Of a stretch of DNA of 64,000 nucleotides, positions 39,301 through 51,629 are shown piece after piece. Source of the DNA: Crotophaga sulcirostris. Taxonomy: Eukaryota > Chordata > Aves > Cuculiformes > Crotophagidae. The position numbers were made by a program, and so were the translations under genes. The stretch covers positions 1,432,879 through 1,496,878 of the forward strand of contig VYZB01000212.1 in NCBI GenBank assembly GCA_013397455.1, read 5' to 3'. The first letter of the stretch is position 1, and the number at the start of each line of letters is the position of its first letter. A model generated the notes under the pieces. That model ran no database searches, was not told the origin of the DNA, and was given only the letters and a program-made list of their open reading frames with translations.

Positions 39301-41743
39301 TTTCAGCTTAGATATATTGTACATCATCCAAAATTTATTTCAATTTGCAATAAAAAGAACTGGACCAAGTTAGTAACTGAAATATGCAATATCACTGTCA
39401 GAAGCACTATAGAAACAACCGGTGCTTGTTGAGGAAAACTCATTACTGAGTCACAAAAACGAATAAGAACGCCATGGTTTTATATTGTCTTTATCGGTTT
39501 GTGCAATAGTTTGAAATCTGTTAAGTTGGATATTATTTTCCATTTTTAAGGAATATGTAATGGACTTTACTCAAAGGTTAAATTATTTTTCTCCAAGTAT
39601 GGAAAGGAGACATTGCTGTGAACTACAGTAGAAGAGAAAAAAAAAAAAGAACAAAAAAAAGAAAGCTGAACAAATGATGTTTTGCATACTGTGATTGGGC
39701 ATATATAAAATATTTATTGTAGGAAAATGTGTTCATTTCATATTCAGGAAAAAAAAATATCCAAGGGCAGAAGAGAGGAGGGAAGGGGAGTCTTTTTAAT
39801 CCCATGAGGCTCTGCAGGCTTTGGTGATGCCCCCAGGTGGCAGATGTTGGAAGTGTTGCCACACTACATGACAGATGTCGAATTTTATGAGTCTGTATAT
39901 GTGCAGAGCACTATTCACGAGTACAGAAGTGGTATTAGCAGTGTTTAGAAGTTTAATGGAGCTATTTTGTGATTTTGGAAAATCTGTAATGTATTCAGAA
40001 AAGAATATTAACAATAGAGACTTAGGTCCTAGAAAATGCATCATAGCATAAACTAATTTACCTAACTCTGTGCTCAGCCTTCTTAATTTACCTTAAAAAA
40101 AAAAAGGTGTTAGCTAGTATTATTAACATAAAAACAGGAAAGAGATTTCTGACACTGTTTTTCAAATGGACACTAGAGTATATATATGGAAATGTAAAAA
40201 AAGTGTACTTAGATTGCAAACTTACAGAGGAGAACAAAGGCTAAACATTATTTAAGATGTTTATGCTCTTTGGTAGATTTCATCTCTTTCCAATTACAAC
40301 TTACTCAGATTCAATATCTTGTATTTGTTACCAACTACTGATTTTGTAATAGCTTTCTATAGAATGCTTATGAAGTATACAACTTCTTCTTTTTAATATA
40401 ACATTGTAAACCTGGCAATGAATGCAAGCAAAACTTACTGCTTCTGTTATTTTTAGTATAACACCAACTCCAAGCTAAGTCAAATCAAAATGCACTGGAT
40501 CATTGGCTCAGGACTCATGAGAAGAGAGACCTTGTTATCATGAGGTGCTTTCTGGATGTGAATCTAACAATAAATTTATAGCACGCAGCTCTTTTCCTTG
40601 CTGTGATTAAGAGGTGGAGCCTTTATAATTCAAAGACAAGCATGTCTAAATGGCTGGATTGTTTGTTGTTTATGCTTTATATAATTAGCATGCATATTTT
40701 ACTTGGCTGCTTCTCAGTCATAGGCTTTAGTAAATTTCAGATGAATTCCAGACAAGAAAATTCTTCAGCTGGTGTTCCTTATGTTTAGCTGTCATGCCCA
40801 ATTTGGCTTTGAGAATGTACAATTCCAACATCTTATCTTAAACTGTTCAAGGAATTAATTTTTTTTTCTTCTGTAGTGTTTAAACTACTGCGCCTATTCT
40901 GGTTTGGGGGGATATTTTTTAATAAGTAATTATAGCTTATCAAAAAATTGGCTCATGCTTACTGCTTAGTTACAGGGATGCAAACTCCTGTTCTTCATGG
41001 GGCTGTTCCAGAGTATTTTTCATCCACCAGCTACATTTCTGAATGAAGAAATTTCACATTTTCTCATGCCTTTGACATCTAGCTCTTATACTACATAAGT
41101 TAGAAGGTTCTGTATCTTTCAGTGAAGTAGTTTTCTTATTGCTTCTCCTCTGATGTTTAGCATTGCTCAATATTTTGAACTAAAGCCATCCCCGATTAAT
41201 TATCATTGCAGTATTCTACTTTAAGTTCTTATAACTATGAAAAGAGACTCATGAATGTGAAAAAGCTGTCTTTTTCAATTCTAAGAGTATAATGCAATCT
41301 AACAAACTGCAGTTGGCTTAAGTTCAGTTATATCCTCTGGGTTTTAATTATTCTGTTTAAATCTGTAAGAATTAAGTAAATTAAGTCAATACCAGAAAAC
41401 ATGTAATGTTTGAAATCACTGGATAGATGAAAGACTCTTCATGAGTTATCTGAAATTCTATAGGCTATGCTACGTATTTCATAGAAAAAGAACAGATATT
41501 CTTCTAAATCTATTTTTTTTTATACAGCAAGAGGTAAGAAATCACCATTGCTTAAGAAACAAATGTACTTGTCTTATTCGGATTAGTTTAAAAAAATAGA
41601 GTTCAGTCTTAGCTTCATCTTCTGTCGTAACTATATCAGTGTTACTTATCCTGGAAGTATTTGTTTGCTAAAATCTGGCAGACTTTCTCCATAATCACTA
41701 ATATAAAGCAGCCAGATAGTGTATTTTTGTATTTTCAGTAAAT
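36365..41743. other. AT-rich unique sequence, no confirmed gene
   Basis: No recognised gene or transposon. An A-rich tract lies at about 39631-39665. A minus-strand frame at 38457-38660 contains FIDEID, but it lacks the rest of an AAA ATPase and was rejected. Nothing else stands out. Confidence 0.55.
39631..39665. repeat. A-rich simple tract
   Basis: A near-continuous A run broken by single G or C bases. It could be a decayed poly-A, but no retrocopied sequence was recognised immediately upstream. Confidence 0.8.
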
Positions 41744-42543
41744 TCACAGAATCACTTAAGTTGGAAAGAACTCTAAGATGACCAAGTCCAACCCTTAATC
41801 AAACACTGTCAATTCTTCCATTAAACCATGTCCCTAAACATCACATCTTTTAAAAACCTCCAGGGTTGGTTACTCAACCAGTTCCCTGGACAACCTGTTC
41901 CAATCCTTGACAACCTTTTCAATGAAGTAATATTTCCTATTATCTTGCCTAAACCACTCCTGGTGCAATTTGAGCCATTTCCGCTCATTCTACTCCCTCT
42001 TACTTGGAAGAAGAAACCACCACCTACCTCACTACAACCACCTTTCAGGTAGTTGTAAAGAGCAATAAGGTCTCCCCTCAGTTTCCTTTTCTCTAGACTA
42101 CAAGCAACTCCAATTTCCTCAGCTGCTCCTCATAACACTTGTGTTCCAGACCCTTCACCAGGTTTGTTGCCCTTTGTACACACTCTGGCAGCTCAATGTC
42201 TTTCTTGTAGAAAGGGTCTAAAACTGAACACAGTATTCAAGGCATGGCCTCATCAATCCCAAGTACAGGGAGAAAATCTGTTCCTTAGTCCTGCTGGCCA
42301 CAGTATTTCTGATACAAGTCAGGATGCTACCGGCCTTCTGGGCCACCTGGGCACACTTCTGACTCATATTGAACTGGCTGTCAACCAATACTCCCAGGCC
42401 TTTTTCTGCCAGGCAGTTTTCCAATCATTCATCCTAAAGCCTATAGGGTTGCACGGGATTGTTGTGACCCAAGTGCGGGACCCAAGACTTAACCTTGTTG
42501 AACCCCATATGGCACACCTGTTGGCACCCTTCTATTGAGCCTT
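41744..42543 (-). mobile_element. CR1 LINE copy 4, 5'-truncated
   Basis: A minus-strand CR1 of about 800 bases. Its 3' end at 41744 shows one ATTCTGTGA-type unit followed (in plus orientation) by a TTGGAAAGAACTC-type 3' UTR. It extends through the ORF2 C-terminus to about 42543, where homology fades. The 3' UTR wording resembles copy 6 more than copies 1, 2 and 5, indicating a second CR1 lineage. Frame-broken and inactive. Confidence 0.93.
42218..42424 (-). pseudogene. CR1 ORF2 C-terminal fragment (copy 4)
   Basis: A 68-codon open remnant reading [20 protein letters not shown], then [13 protein letters not shown] and [12 protein letters not shown]. This matches the [14 protein letters not shown] ... 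[13 protein letters not shown] ... [12 protein letters not shown] order in copy 6. It lies immediately after the reverse-transcriptase core in the CR1 order. It lacks the catalytic motifs, which were lost by 5' truncation. Confidence 0.9.
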
Positions 42544-44218
42544 CCTTCCCCCAAGCATATAAATTCATGGGACAAGATCAGGAATGCTTAAATTCAAATT
42601 TAGAGAGAAACTCATGGCAATCTCGAAGTTCTACCTCCCAGCACCGACTAAAGTTTGGTATGTGTCTCCTGAGCATTGTGATGGATGATGTCCTCATAGA
42701 TGGATACTACCTGGTGTTCACTTAGCAGGCTAATGGTAAGTATGAATCACATCATATGCTGAGTAAACATGTCTTAAGAACACCAATGAATCTGATGGTG
42801 AGTTGGGCTTCATCTTCTGCCTGTACTTGTATTACTTTCTTTGATGTGCATATCCAGTGTACACAGATTCCCCTAGGGCCCAAATTTATTTTGTCCATCT
42901 CTGAACTTGGCATTCATTAACTCTTACCATGCATGGTTTCATTTTGTCAATTACTTTCTCATAGTAGTATGATTCTTCTGTAACTGTTGCATTCAATAAT
43001 ATATTTGTTTTAATTATTTCTACAATGTTTCTATGTTGCAGCTTGTGTGGATAGCCATCAGTTTTGCTGACTTTAAGGGATAGTTGTGTGAGTTTCGTTA
43101 CTTTTATTGATCTACCCAAAGGAAAAGTTTATTCAAAATTCCTTTTGTCAGTAGTTATTTCATGCCCTGAAGTGTGAAAATTTATCCATATATTTTTATC
43201 ACAATACGAATTGTATATTGTCATTATTCATTTTAGTGTCAAAATCTTGTTTCGGTGTGTTCCTCACATTAATTATGATTTTTAAAAACTACTAACTTTC
43301 AGTTTCATTGAATACACCTCATTTTTGTGTTGCAAAAAAAGGGGAAGGAAGTTGTTGTTTGAAGTTCATTTCCTTCTGTTTGTACTTTTAAGAGTAAGTC
43401 TATATTTACTTATAATAAATTCATGAACTTTTATAACTATTACGTTTTAATGATCAAAACAGCAACATCAGGATGATGGGTTCATTCTAAAGCGTGTTTT
43501 TGTGTTTGTCTCTGTATACAAAGTGCTTACATGAAAATACTATTTAGGTACCTATACAGAAAAAGAAGTAATTATGCATTTTTAGGCTCAGTGAAGAAAA
43601 GGGAGTTAAGCTATTATCTAATCATTAATATATTTTTCTAATGTTTTTCTTATTAATGCTATTAGATTTGGTGTCCTCTTTAATCTTTGTTTTTATTATT
43701 ATTACTACTCAATATATCACTCTATTAGAATGATTGCTTTTTAAGATCTGTGTAAGTAGTAAAATATCAATCAAAAACTGCATTATTGCAGCTGACTCTA
43801 TAAGCTAATTATACCTAAAAGGAGATTAAATCAGAGAGGGGGGTCAGATGCTGTAGAAATTTGAAAGAAAATATATAAAATCTTTACCTTGGTAAATTTT
43901 TTTAACCTTCTGTAGGCTGATTGAGACTGAACTCACATGTTTACAATTCTCTTATGCAATTCTGAAACAGCTTTTCTATGAAGTATGCGGCAGAGCTCTT
44001 TGGAGTTATACAGTGTTTTGTTTGTCTTATCTATACGTTAACCTGTCAGTATCACAACGGGTTGTGTTATTCATCATCAACACAAAAAAATGATAAAATC
44101 TTTGGTGCTAAACTGCACTGCTATGAATTCTTCTCTTTAAAGCAAATCATTAGATATCACTCCTGACATCTCTAGGAGTTGAGGAATAACTGTTGTGTTT
44201 GCTGTTAATCATCAATGA

Positions 44219-44255
44219 GGAAAAAAAAAAGAGAAAAAAAGAAAAAAAAGGAAAA
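44219..44255. repeat. A-rich (GAAA-type) simple tract
   Basis: A homopurine tract of A runs broken by single G bases. No recognisable element is attached. Confidence 0.85.
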
Positions 44256-47178
44256 CTGGAGGAAGAAGCTATGTAAAAATTAATCAAAATTTCATTTTGC
44301 TGTTCTTTTTTAAAGTGAATAATTGTAAAAGAATGACTATTTGCTTTAACACAAACCAAGTCATATCTATTTGAAACAAAAACACTATACTGGGTATTTG
44401 TAAAAGAAAAAAAAATGAAAGAAAACATTATTGTCACCAAAGAGCTATATGAGAGATTTTCCTTTTATTCAGAAGCAGAGTGTTCAGGGGTATCAAGGAC
44501 TGACAAGGATGACTAGAACTGTACTTCAATTCTTGTGTCTACTTGAAGAGCTTTTGACCTTATGTCCTCACAAGCACGTTCAAATCACCTGATTGGACAA
44601 TATTTTAAGATTCAGTTAGTTAGATAGTTGATTATTGTTATTCACTATTCTTTTCTTTTGAAAATTGTGCTTGTATAAATAACTGTTCTCTGTTGTTCCA
44701 CTCCACAAAGATGTTGACACCACCAAACTAAAGACATTTTTTTTCTGTATCTTCCCAGAATATGCCTCATATACTCAATACTACTAGGAATACTAGAAAA
44801 GAATCTACTCCAATTTCTTATCTGGAGGCAGATATTTATTTTGTTTATTTTATTTGAGACTCATTCTAGTTCAGAGTATATGCAGATATTGAAAAGCTAT
44901 TTAAATTTCCATCTTTGTATCTGAAAATTGCAGTAAATGAAAAATCAATGGAACATTTATGATATGACAGGAAAAGTATTTTAAGTATGAATAATTTGCT
45001 TGTTTCAAGATCCTGGGAAGATAATACAAGAACCTGATACACAGAGAAACTAACCCACTGTTTTTCCCACACCTTATGGACTTCCTTGCTTTCTTTTTTA
45101 TAATGGCAGTAATGTCTAGTGCCATTTAATGAACTCCAGTGAGACCTTAACTGAACAAATGAAGAGCCACAGGGGCACTCAATGAGGTATAGAATCAAGC
45201 ATTAACACAGTAGGGAGTAAGAACCAGCAGCAGAGAGTGCAGAAAAGGCTACAATTTTGTATATTGTGACACCTATTAAAAAAATAAAAATAAAAGCAGA
45301 CCACCAAAAAAAATCCATGTTATTGTATACTACTCATACTCTTGAGCACTGCCAATAAGACTTTGGAAAAAAAGCATATCTCTTATAATGTAACAATTTC
45401 TATGCTTGTGTAACATGAACTGTTTCTTGGTGATAGCATTTTTATTTAATTATGTCTGTGAGCATCATAACTTATATTGATGAACATGGATTGGCATAGT
45501 TGTTTAAGCCTATAATGAACTAAATGTTAGACAGAATACAATTTTCCTCTTCATTTACTTTAATTTATTCTAGTTGTAAATGCCACTGCCTTCCGTGATT
45601 ATGGAATAAATCTCACTGTAGGATCAAATACTACAGTTTAAGAATTAGTCTTAAAGTTGTTTTGCAATTACGTATAGCTTTTGTGCCATTAGATACCAGC
45701 ATTATTCTTTTTAAAATATTTTGAGGCCTAATGACACAAAACATTAGACCTAATATCCCAGGACACTTAACTATTGAACTTGTGTCAGCATTTGGCTTCT
45801 CAGTTGAACTAGATTTTGCTAATTTGGCTGCTTTAATGTTTTAAATGAAAATGCTGGTAAGTAAAATCAATTTTTTCTTATTTATGCCAGAGTAAAAACA
45901 TTGGTGTAAACTTAGTGGACACAGACCCATAAACACTGTGTAGTTCTACCTTGCAGAAGGAAAAAAGGAACTAAATCTTTTTTTAAGATTGTTTTCGGGA
46001 GTTTCTGAATTACTGCTATAAAAATGGATTTGTATAACAGACCAGCATAAAGAAGCAGTTCATTAAAAAATCTGTTGTAGGCTACCTGGGTTGAGCAATT
46101 TGTTGACAAGTGAAGGCTATCATTCAAACTAAAGAATTCACTAACATGTCACATTGATCCTAATTCATAGTGCAATCAGAGCAACCCCATTACTGCAGAA
46201 TCTCTTATTAAAAGAGAAAGGGTCAGGAGCTCATGTTTCTAACCAGATACGTAATCCTTACTAAATGAAAGACTGATTTAGAAGCATTGTGAGAAATTAC
46301 CATACTGATATACATACTAATCCTCATTGCTATCCATTTATGGCTATTCTGAAATGAAAACTTACATTGCTTTCCTCAGAACTGATCCCTCATTTTATTC
46401 TGTAGAAAAAGAACAAGAAAAATGACCTGCTTCCATTAGCATCAATTTTTATAAACAAGCAAAATTTCAAGTATGAAATGAAAACTAATGCATTAGCAGT
46501 TATAAATGGACCCAAACAATTCTAGTTCAAACTACTGAAAAATACAAATTGGAATATTTACGTGTTTATTACATACCACATACTATACAGGTAATAACTG
46601 TTTGGACTTCCTCCAAATTGATTTAATCTTTCCTGGGTCATTTTATTTCCTTAAACTTATCAATAAAGACATAATTTAGAGATGATGGGCAAGCTAACTT
46701 CCTGTGTTGTTTATACCAAATTGCTCTTTTCCGCAAGAGTTACATTTAAGGTCACTTACTGACAAGAGGGTAGGGGTGGCACAGATATCATATCTCAATA
46801 ATTTAGAGAGTACTTTTATACTTGTATCTTTTGCATCTTCTAGCTAGCAGATGTCAGTTAGGAAAGATTAGATTCTTTAGACACAAGCAGCATGGCTGTG
46901 TGTTGTCATATAGGTACAAGTTATTGAAAGCTATCTAAACTTTGTTAAGAGACCAAATAAGCAGTGAATAAGTCACAAAATGTGATGGAATGGAATAGAA
47001 ATTAAAAAAAAGAAGAAAAAAGAAATTAAGTAAAAGTATCATAGAGAAGATCCTTTTTTGTTTCTTGACAGCTTATTATCACCCCTTATGAGCTAGTGAC
47101 TTGGCCTTGGTCCAGCCTACAGGTTAATTCACCACTTTGTGACCAGACATGGTAGGTTTATAAGTCATTTTAGCAATC

Positions 47179-47646
47179 CTATAACTTTGCTGTGGAAGAT
47201 TGTATACATCTGGAAAGCCAATCAAGGTTTCTGATGAGCTCAGATGAACCTTCTGGCTGAACAGAGATTCTAGGAAGAACTGTTTTTTCTTTCATAATTG
47301 CATTTCCTTTGGAAAGACCCTTCTGAATATGTAGGATTAAACTTCTACAAGAAGAATTCTGTTCATGAGAGGAGACAGGAAAACAAACAAAAAAACAAAA
47401 CCAGAAAAAGGTATGTTCCTTTTCCTTAACTTTCAGGTTAATCCAAATCTTATTTAAACAAACAGTTGCATTTTTCTCAGCTTTTTGAGTTGCCTTAGCA
47501 GAGGACTGACAACGTGCCAGTGCGTGAATCTGGGGTGGGGTGGAGTGGGGAGTGACAGAGACGGGCAATGGTACAGTGTACAACATAAGTGTACTTGACA
47601 TTGTAGGCATAGTCTCTGCAATAAGAGAAAAATCTGTACTTGGCAT
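47179..47646 (-). CDS. uncertain 155-codon open frame with a mucin-like segment
   Basis: A minus-strand ATG frame is open for 155 codons in DNA where stops are frequent, so it is longer than most chance frames. Residues about 11-35 are rich in T, S and P (ETMPTMSSTLMLYTVPLPVS), which looks mucin-like. A pyrimidine-rich acceptor (TTTCTCTTATTGCAG) ends at 47616, so the coding-looking part could be an exon starting at 47615. Its downstream donor is weak (AAA before GTTAAG). All three minus frames are open over about 47495-47646 because the local sequence is C-rich on that strand, which lowers confidence. No family is recognised. Confidence 0.15.
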   Translation of the reverse strand: MPSTDFSLIAETMPTMSSTLMLYTVPLPVSVTPHSTPPQIHALARCQSSAKATQKAEKNATVCLNKIWINLKVKEKEHTFFWFCFFVCFPVSSHEQNSSCRSLILHIQKGLSKGNAIMKEKTVLPRISVQPEGSSELIRNLDWLSRCIQSSTAKL

Positions 47647-47710
47647 TTAAAAAATAAAACCATCTACAACCATGGAGCAAATAAAATGCAAAAATCTCTC
47701 TGTGGCCTTG

Positions 47711-47717
47711 TATAAAA
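47711..47717 (+). promoter_or_regulatory. TATA-like motif
   Basis: TATAAAA sits on the plus strand about 690 bases upstream of the first ATG of the candidate chain beginning at 48393. Such motifs are common by chance in DNA this AT-rich, no CpG-rich region accompanies it, and a 5' noncoding exon between them is not evident. Mentioned only because of its position. Confidence 0.08.
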
Positions 47718-48392
47718 CGGTTTAACAAAATGCTTAAATACCTTAGCAGACACTTAGAGCACCTTCTGCATCACTAGTGCAAAAGTTAACATGTTCATGT
47801 TAGTATTTCAGTTTGCATTATATCCTTAAATTCATTTTACCAGCCATCCACAAATGTCCTTCTGCAATGTGATTCTGTGGAACATGAAGATGGATGGTGA
47901 AACTAAATCAGAAAGTCAAAGGCAAGCTGTTCTAATGCACCAATGACATCTGTAGATACCGCTGTAATAAAGAAACTACCTACCTGAATTTCCATTTGGG
48001 GCTGAAGGAAAAGAAATATGGCAGTCTGATCGGTTGACAGTTTGATGGATTTGTGGAAGCAAAGAAAGTCAATCTGTTTTTCTGTTTTACTCCTGTGAAG
48101 TCCAACATCTGGCTAAGGCAAAATATTTTTAAAGGATCCTTTATTCATATTTCTCCAACTCTTTACTGACTGAAATACCTTCCAACTCATTATGCAACAG
48201 AAACCAAATACTTCCTCTTTATGTTGGGAAAACAGAGAAATTTCCCATTTTGAGTAGATGCCAGTTTAATATATAGCAGATAATGATGAAAACATTTACT
48301 TCAGTCAATTAAGTAGTAGCGTTCAAGATGATTTCTCTAAGTAGTTGGAGATCATCTAACGGGATCTATCTAACATGTTTTCTTTTTTCTAG

Positions 48393-48474
48393 ACTTTTGA
48401 AAAGATGCTCTGTACTTGCAACCTGCATCTCCTCTTTGGTTTTATCTTTGTCAATTTACTACTGCCAAGTTATG
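48393..48474 (+). CDS. candidate exon 1 of a small secreted protein
   Basis: A very pyrimidine-rich acceptor (TTTTCTTTTTTCTAG) ends at 48392. Twelve bases later an ATG at 48405 opens 23 codons, beginning MLCTCNLHLLFGFIFVNLLL and then PSY, before a donor GTAATA at 48475. The peptide has a leader's hydrophobic core. The last base (G) plus the first two of the candidate exon at 51580 make an alanine codon, giving PSYA with small residues at -3 and -1, a good signal-peptidase site. The donor is only moderate, and translation would also stay open from the acceptor itself. No homologue is recognised. Part of a four-segment model with 51580-51629, 56316-56348 and 57481-57624. Confidence 0.2.
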
Positions 48475-49064
48475 GTAATAAAAATATTGCTTTTAATCTA
48501 GAACAATATTTCAATTAAACAATCAAAACCGTGATGATTTTTTTTTTGAAAGAAGATATTCTGAGAGTTCAAATAATGACTCTGAATTCATTCTAATGAA
48601 CTAGATGCACTTAAATCTAAACATTTAGGAGTTTGGTTGCCCCTGACTCCACCTTTAGTGAGGGCAGAGAGAAAGACTTACCTCCACAACAACTTAAGTT
48701 CCTCCAAACTGAAGTGCTCCTGGGATAAGCCTGTTCCATCGATGGAAGAGAACAATTAGGACTTCTACAGAAAAATCTCATTTATTTCAAGACTGTTGAA
48801 ATTTCTGCATGATGCTACTGGTATCTGGATGAATTGAGGACCTTTATATACATTTCATGTATGTATATACATAAACTTTTTCATTACACTTATAGGGCTT
48901 CTTTTTTTTTTCCATTTCTTTGTTAATTTCTACACATGAATTAATTACACTTCCTGGCTATTAAACTCATTGAATTTGTCCCTGTTTTTGGAGACTAAGA
49001 AACAATACCTAGGCAGTGTCAGAAACTACAAGTAGTGCCTACAAACACACACACATGGATAATG

Positions 49065-49190
49065 GGAATTCCAGAAATGTCATTTCTGCAGGAAATCAAA
49101 GAAAAACCTCCAAAAGATGAGGTAATTTGTCACTTCTACAGAGGACATTCCCCCCTCCACCGCACCCTAGGTTTTAGGTACATTGAAAAG
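49065..49190 (+). pseudogene. possible TXNDC9-like fragment
   Basis: An open frame (no in-frame stop from 49035 to about 49217) reads IPEMSFLQEIKEK, four further residues, then VICHFYR. Recalling TXNDC9, the phosducin-like thioredoxin-fold cochaperone of the CCT chaperonin, the spacing and identity of IP, F.QE.KE and V.CHFYR match the start of its thioredoxin-like domain closely. Similarity fades after HFYR, and the flanking N-terminal coiled coil and the rest of the domain are missing. The segment ends at a consensus donor (GAAAAG before GTGAGT at 49191), so a diverged exon is an alternative to a truncated retrocopy. The frame has no nearby ATG matching the family start. The comparison is from memory, without alignment. 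Confidence 0.28.
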
Positions 49191-51579
49191 GTGAGTCTCA
49201 CCACCATTTTAGAGACATGATTTAAGTATTTCAGAATCCAGATGACTCAAAAAAAAAGTAAAAAAATGTATCAATTTGAGTCATCCTTTGAACTAAATTT
49301 TACCTGACTTTTGGTCTAAGTTGCTGGTTAGTTGGATGCACAATTAGAGGTGACAATCCTATTTCTATAGTTACCGAATATCAGAACACTCAGAGAGTTT
49401 AAAACGATAGCTACCTTAGAAATAAAAGTGTCCACATCACCATTACTTTTGTTACAAAAGGCCTTCCATCAACCTCATTAATGAGCTGTGCTTGCACAGA
49501 ACCATATTGTCTAGAAGTCATTTTGAGTACTTTCATTGGTGGATCACAGGTCCCTAAGTTAGTGAAATGTCTCTAGGCAGTTTAAACTTGTGAGGGAAAG
49601 CACTTAGTTGTCCCTAATTTTTTCTGCTTTCTTAAACTAGAGTTTAAATGTTTTACTGCACTGCAATAATGAAAAAATGGTCACGAGCCCAGAATAACCT
49701 GGGGTGGGACATTGAGAAGGCATTGCAAAACAGTATGTGTATCACTATTGCTAAGCTGCCCAGAATTAGATCGCCTTAACAGAAAATGCAAAATGTTTCC
49801 TAACATTGTTAATTCAGTTTCAATATCTGAGGGCAATAATAGAAACTACAAATATGTTCCAATGAATAAGAGATTATGAAAGAGCATCTTGCATCATTTA
49901 ATAATTTTCCCCCCAAGAAAAAGGGTTACACTTTTGAAATCCTGATGTTTCTTGCATATTTGAAGAACAATTATGGAATTCACTGTCATAGTGATTTTTT
50001 CAATTTACTTTGTTTTCCAAATTAGTAGAACTATCAGTTTTCTGTTTTAGACATAGCCCCAGAATTCAGAATTTTGGAATGATACCTTAAGCCTTTCCTA
50101 TATGTCACTGTATAAATCATATCTCATTTTTATACCTCATGGTTATGTTTTAGAAAATTCTCCCAAAGGGGAGCTGTTGTTACTGTCTCTTAAGGAAATA
50201 CTGAATGAGAATAATTTATAGTACATGAATGTAAACTATTCTTGCCATACAGCTAGGCACACATGCAAAATTTAAGAACGATTTATCTTTCACAATGACC
50301 TTTCTGGCAGAATTCTGTAATAAGAGTCAAGTAATTTTCACATATGGCGAGAAGTTTTATTTTTCAGTTTCAGACATCAGTGTAATAGTTCATTCATGCA
50401 ATAGTTCTGATTTCAAGGATACCAGGTGATAGGCTAGTATTGTCACTACCTAAACATACAAAGAACCTATTTCAAATTTCCTAAAGACCTCACCTACTGA
50501 ACTTACCTACTATATCGACAGACAGAAATATTTTCATGTAACTTGAGGAAATCCATCTGAGTCTGACAAGTTTCCATGGTGGAGTCAGATGAGATTTTAA
50601 AGAAATATTTGCCTATGGGGAACAGCAGTCTCTGTTTGATGCCTTTGTGCATCTTCTCTGAAGAGCATATTCTGGTAAGCCCTTATCTGCCAAAAATACC
50701 AAGCTGAGAATATTTGATCTCAACTTAAGTTAGTGAATTATTTTTTTTGAAATATCCATCAGGAAGCTGGGCCCTACTGGTTTTGCACATATTTTTTTGT
50801 TATTACCTTTACATTATTCCCTTTAACTGCTTTAATTTATATATTGGCCAGTTGTGTTTATTAAGAGGTGATACAAGTGAGAGTAAGGTCAAATTAAAAT
50901 AGCTTTAAACCCTTCTAACCAGTCCACAAACCCAAGAACACAAAAATTAGCATTTTCTCAAGCTAACATTTCTCCCTCATTTAGCTTAAGAGGAATGGCC
51001 CACAAAGCTTATATCCAATGAGAAGAATAGCATAAATGTCGATTTACAAATTGATCTGTAAAACTCTATGGTACACATCCACAAGTGCACACTCGATACC
51101 AACATATATCTACCTCCACATTTAATGATCAGGTCTGATGAGCTCATGGGTCTTTGCTGGGCAAACAGTTCAGATTTAAATAATTCTGGCTGCAGTAAGC
51201 AAGAAACCAGAAGCAATATATATATGTGACAACTGCATTTATGGTCTTCCTTCCTTTTCAGCAGAATACAAGGAAAAGGCGTGCCTGCTCATTTATTTTA
51301 CTATAAAGTCTGCAAACAGTTTGCTACCGGTGAGGTAAAAAGTCAGAAGGCGGCAGACTGTATGGTTAGGGAAACAATATGCTTCTACAAAATAATAGGA
51401 AGTGATAAGAACATAAAGAAGTAACAGAATAAAGAAAACAAGACTACTTCCAATAATGCATATAAAAAATTGATGAGTTTCTTTCCAAAGAAAAGATGAG
51501 CCCCCTAAGTGGTGCTAGTTAACACAGGGGAGATATTTTCCAAGATGTATTTATTTTCTCCTTTGTTCATTTTTTGCAG

Positions 51580-51629
51580 CATATCCAGATGTAATGTCAG
51601 TCACGATTCTAGTAAGAAATCATGTGCAG
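51580..51629 (+). CDS. candidate exon 2 of a small secreted protein
   Basis: A 50-base segment lies between a strong acceptor (CTCCTTTGTTCATTTTTTGCAG ends at 51579) and a good donor (CAG before GTAAAT). Joined in phase 1 to the segment ending at 48474 it encodes alanine then YPDVMSVTILVRNHVQ and ends in phase 0. Both splice sites look better than typical local decoys. The short length means an open frame by itself is uninformative; the interest lies in phase agreement with its neighbours and in the signal-peptide cleavage site formed at the junction. No family is recognised. Confidence 0.2.

Noticed and set aside
42164..42538. 124-codon plus-strand frame
   Set aside because: It is the antisense of CR1 copy 4, where the ORF2 coding strand leaves few antisense stops.
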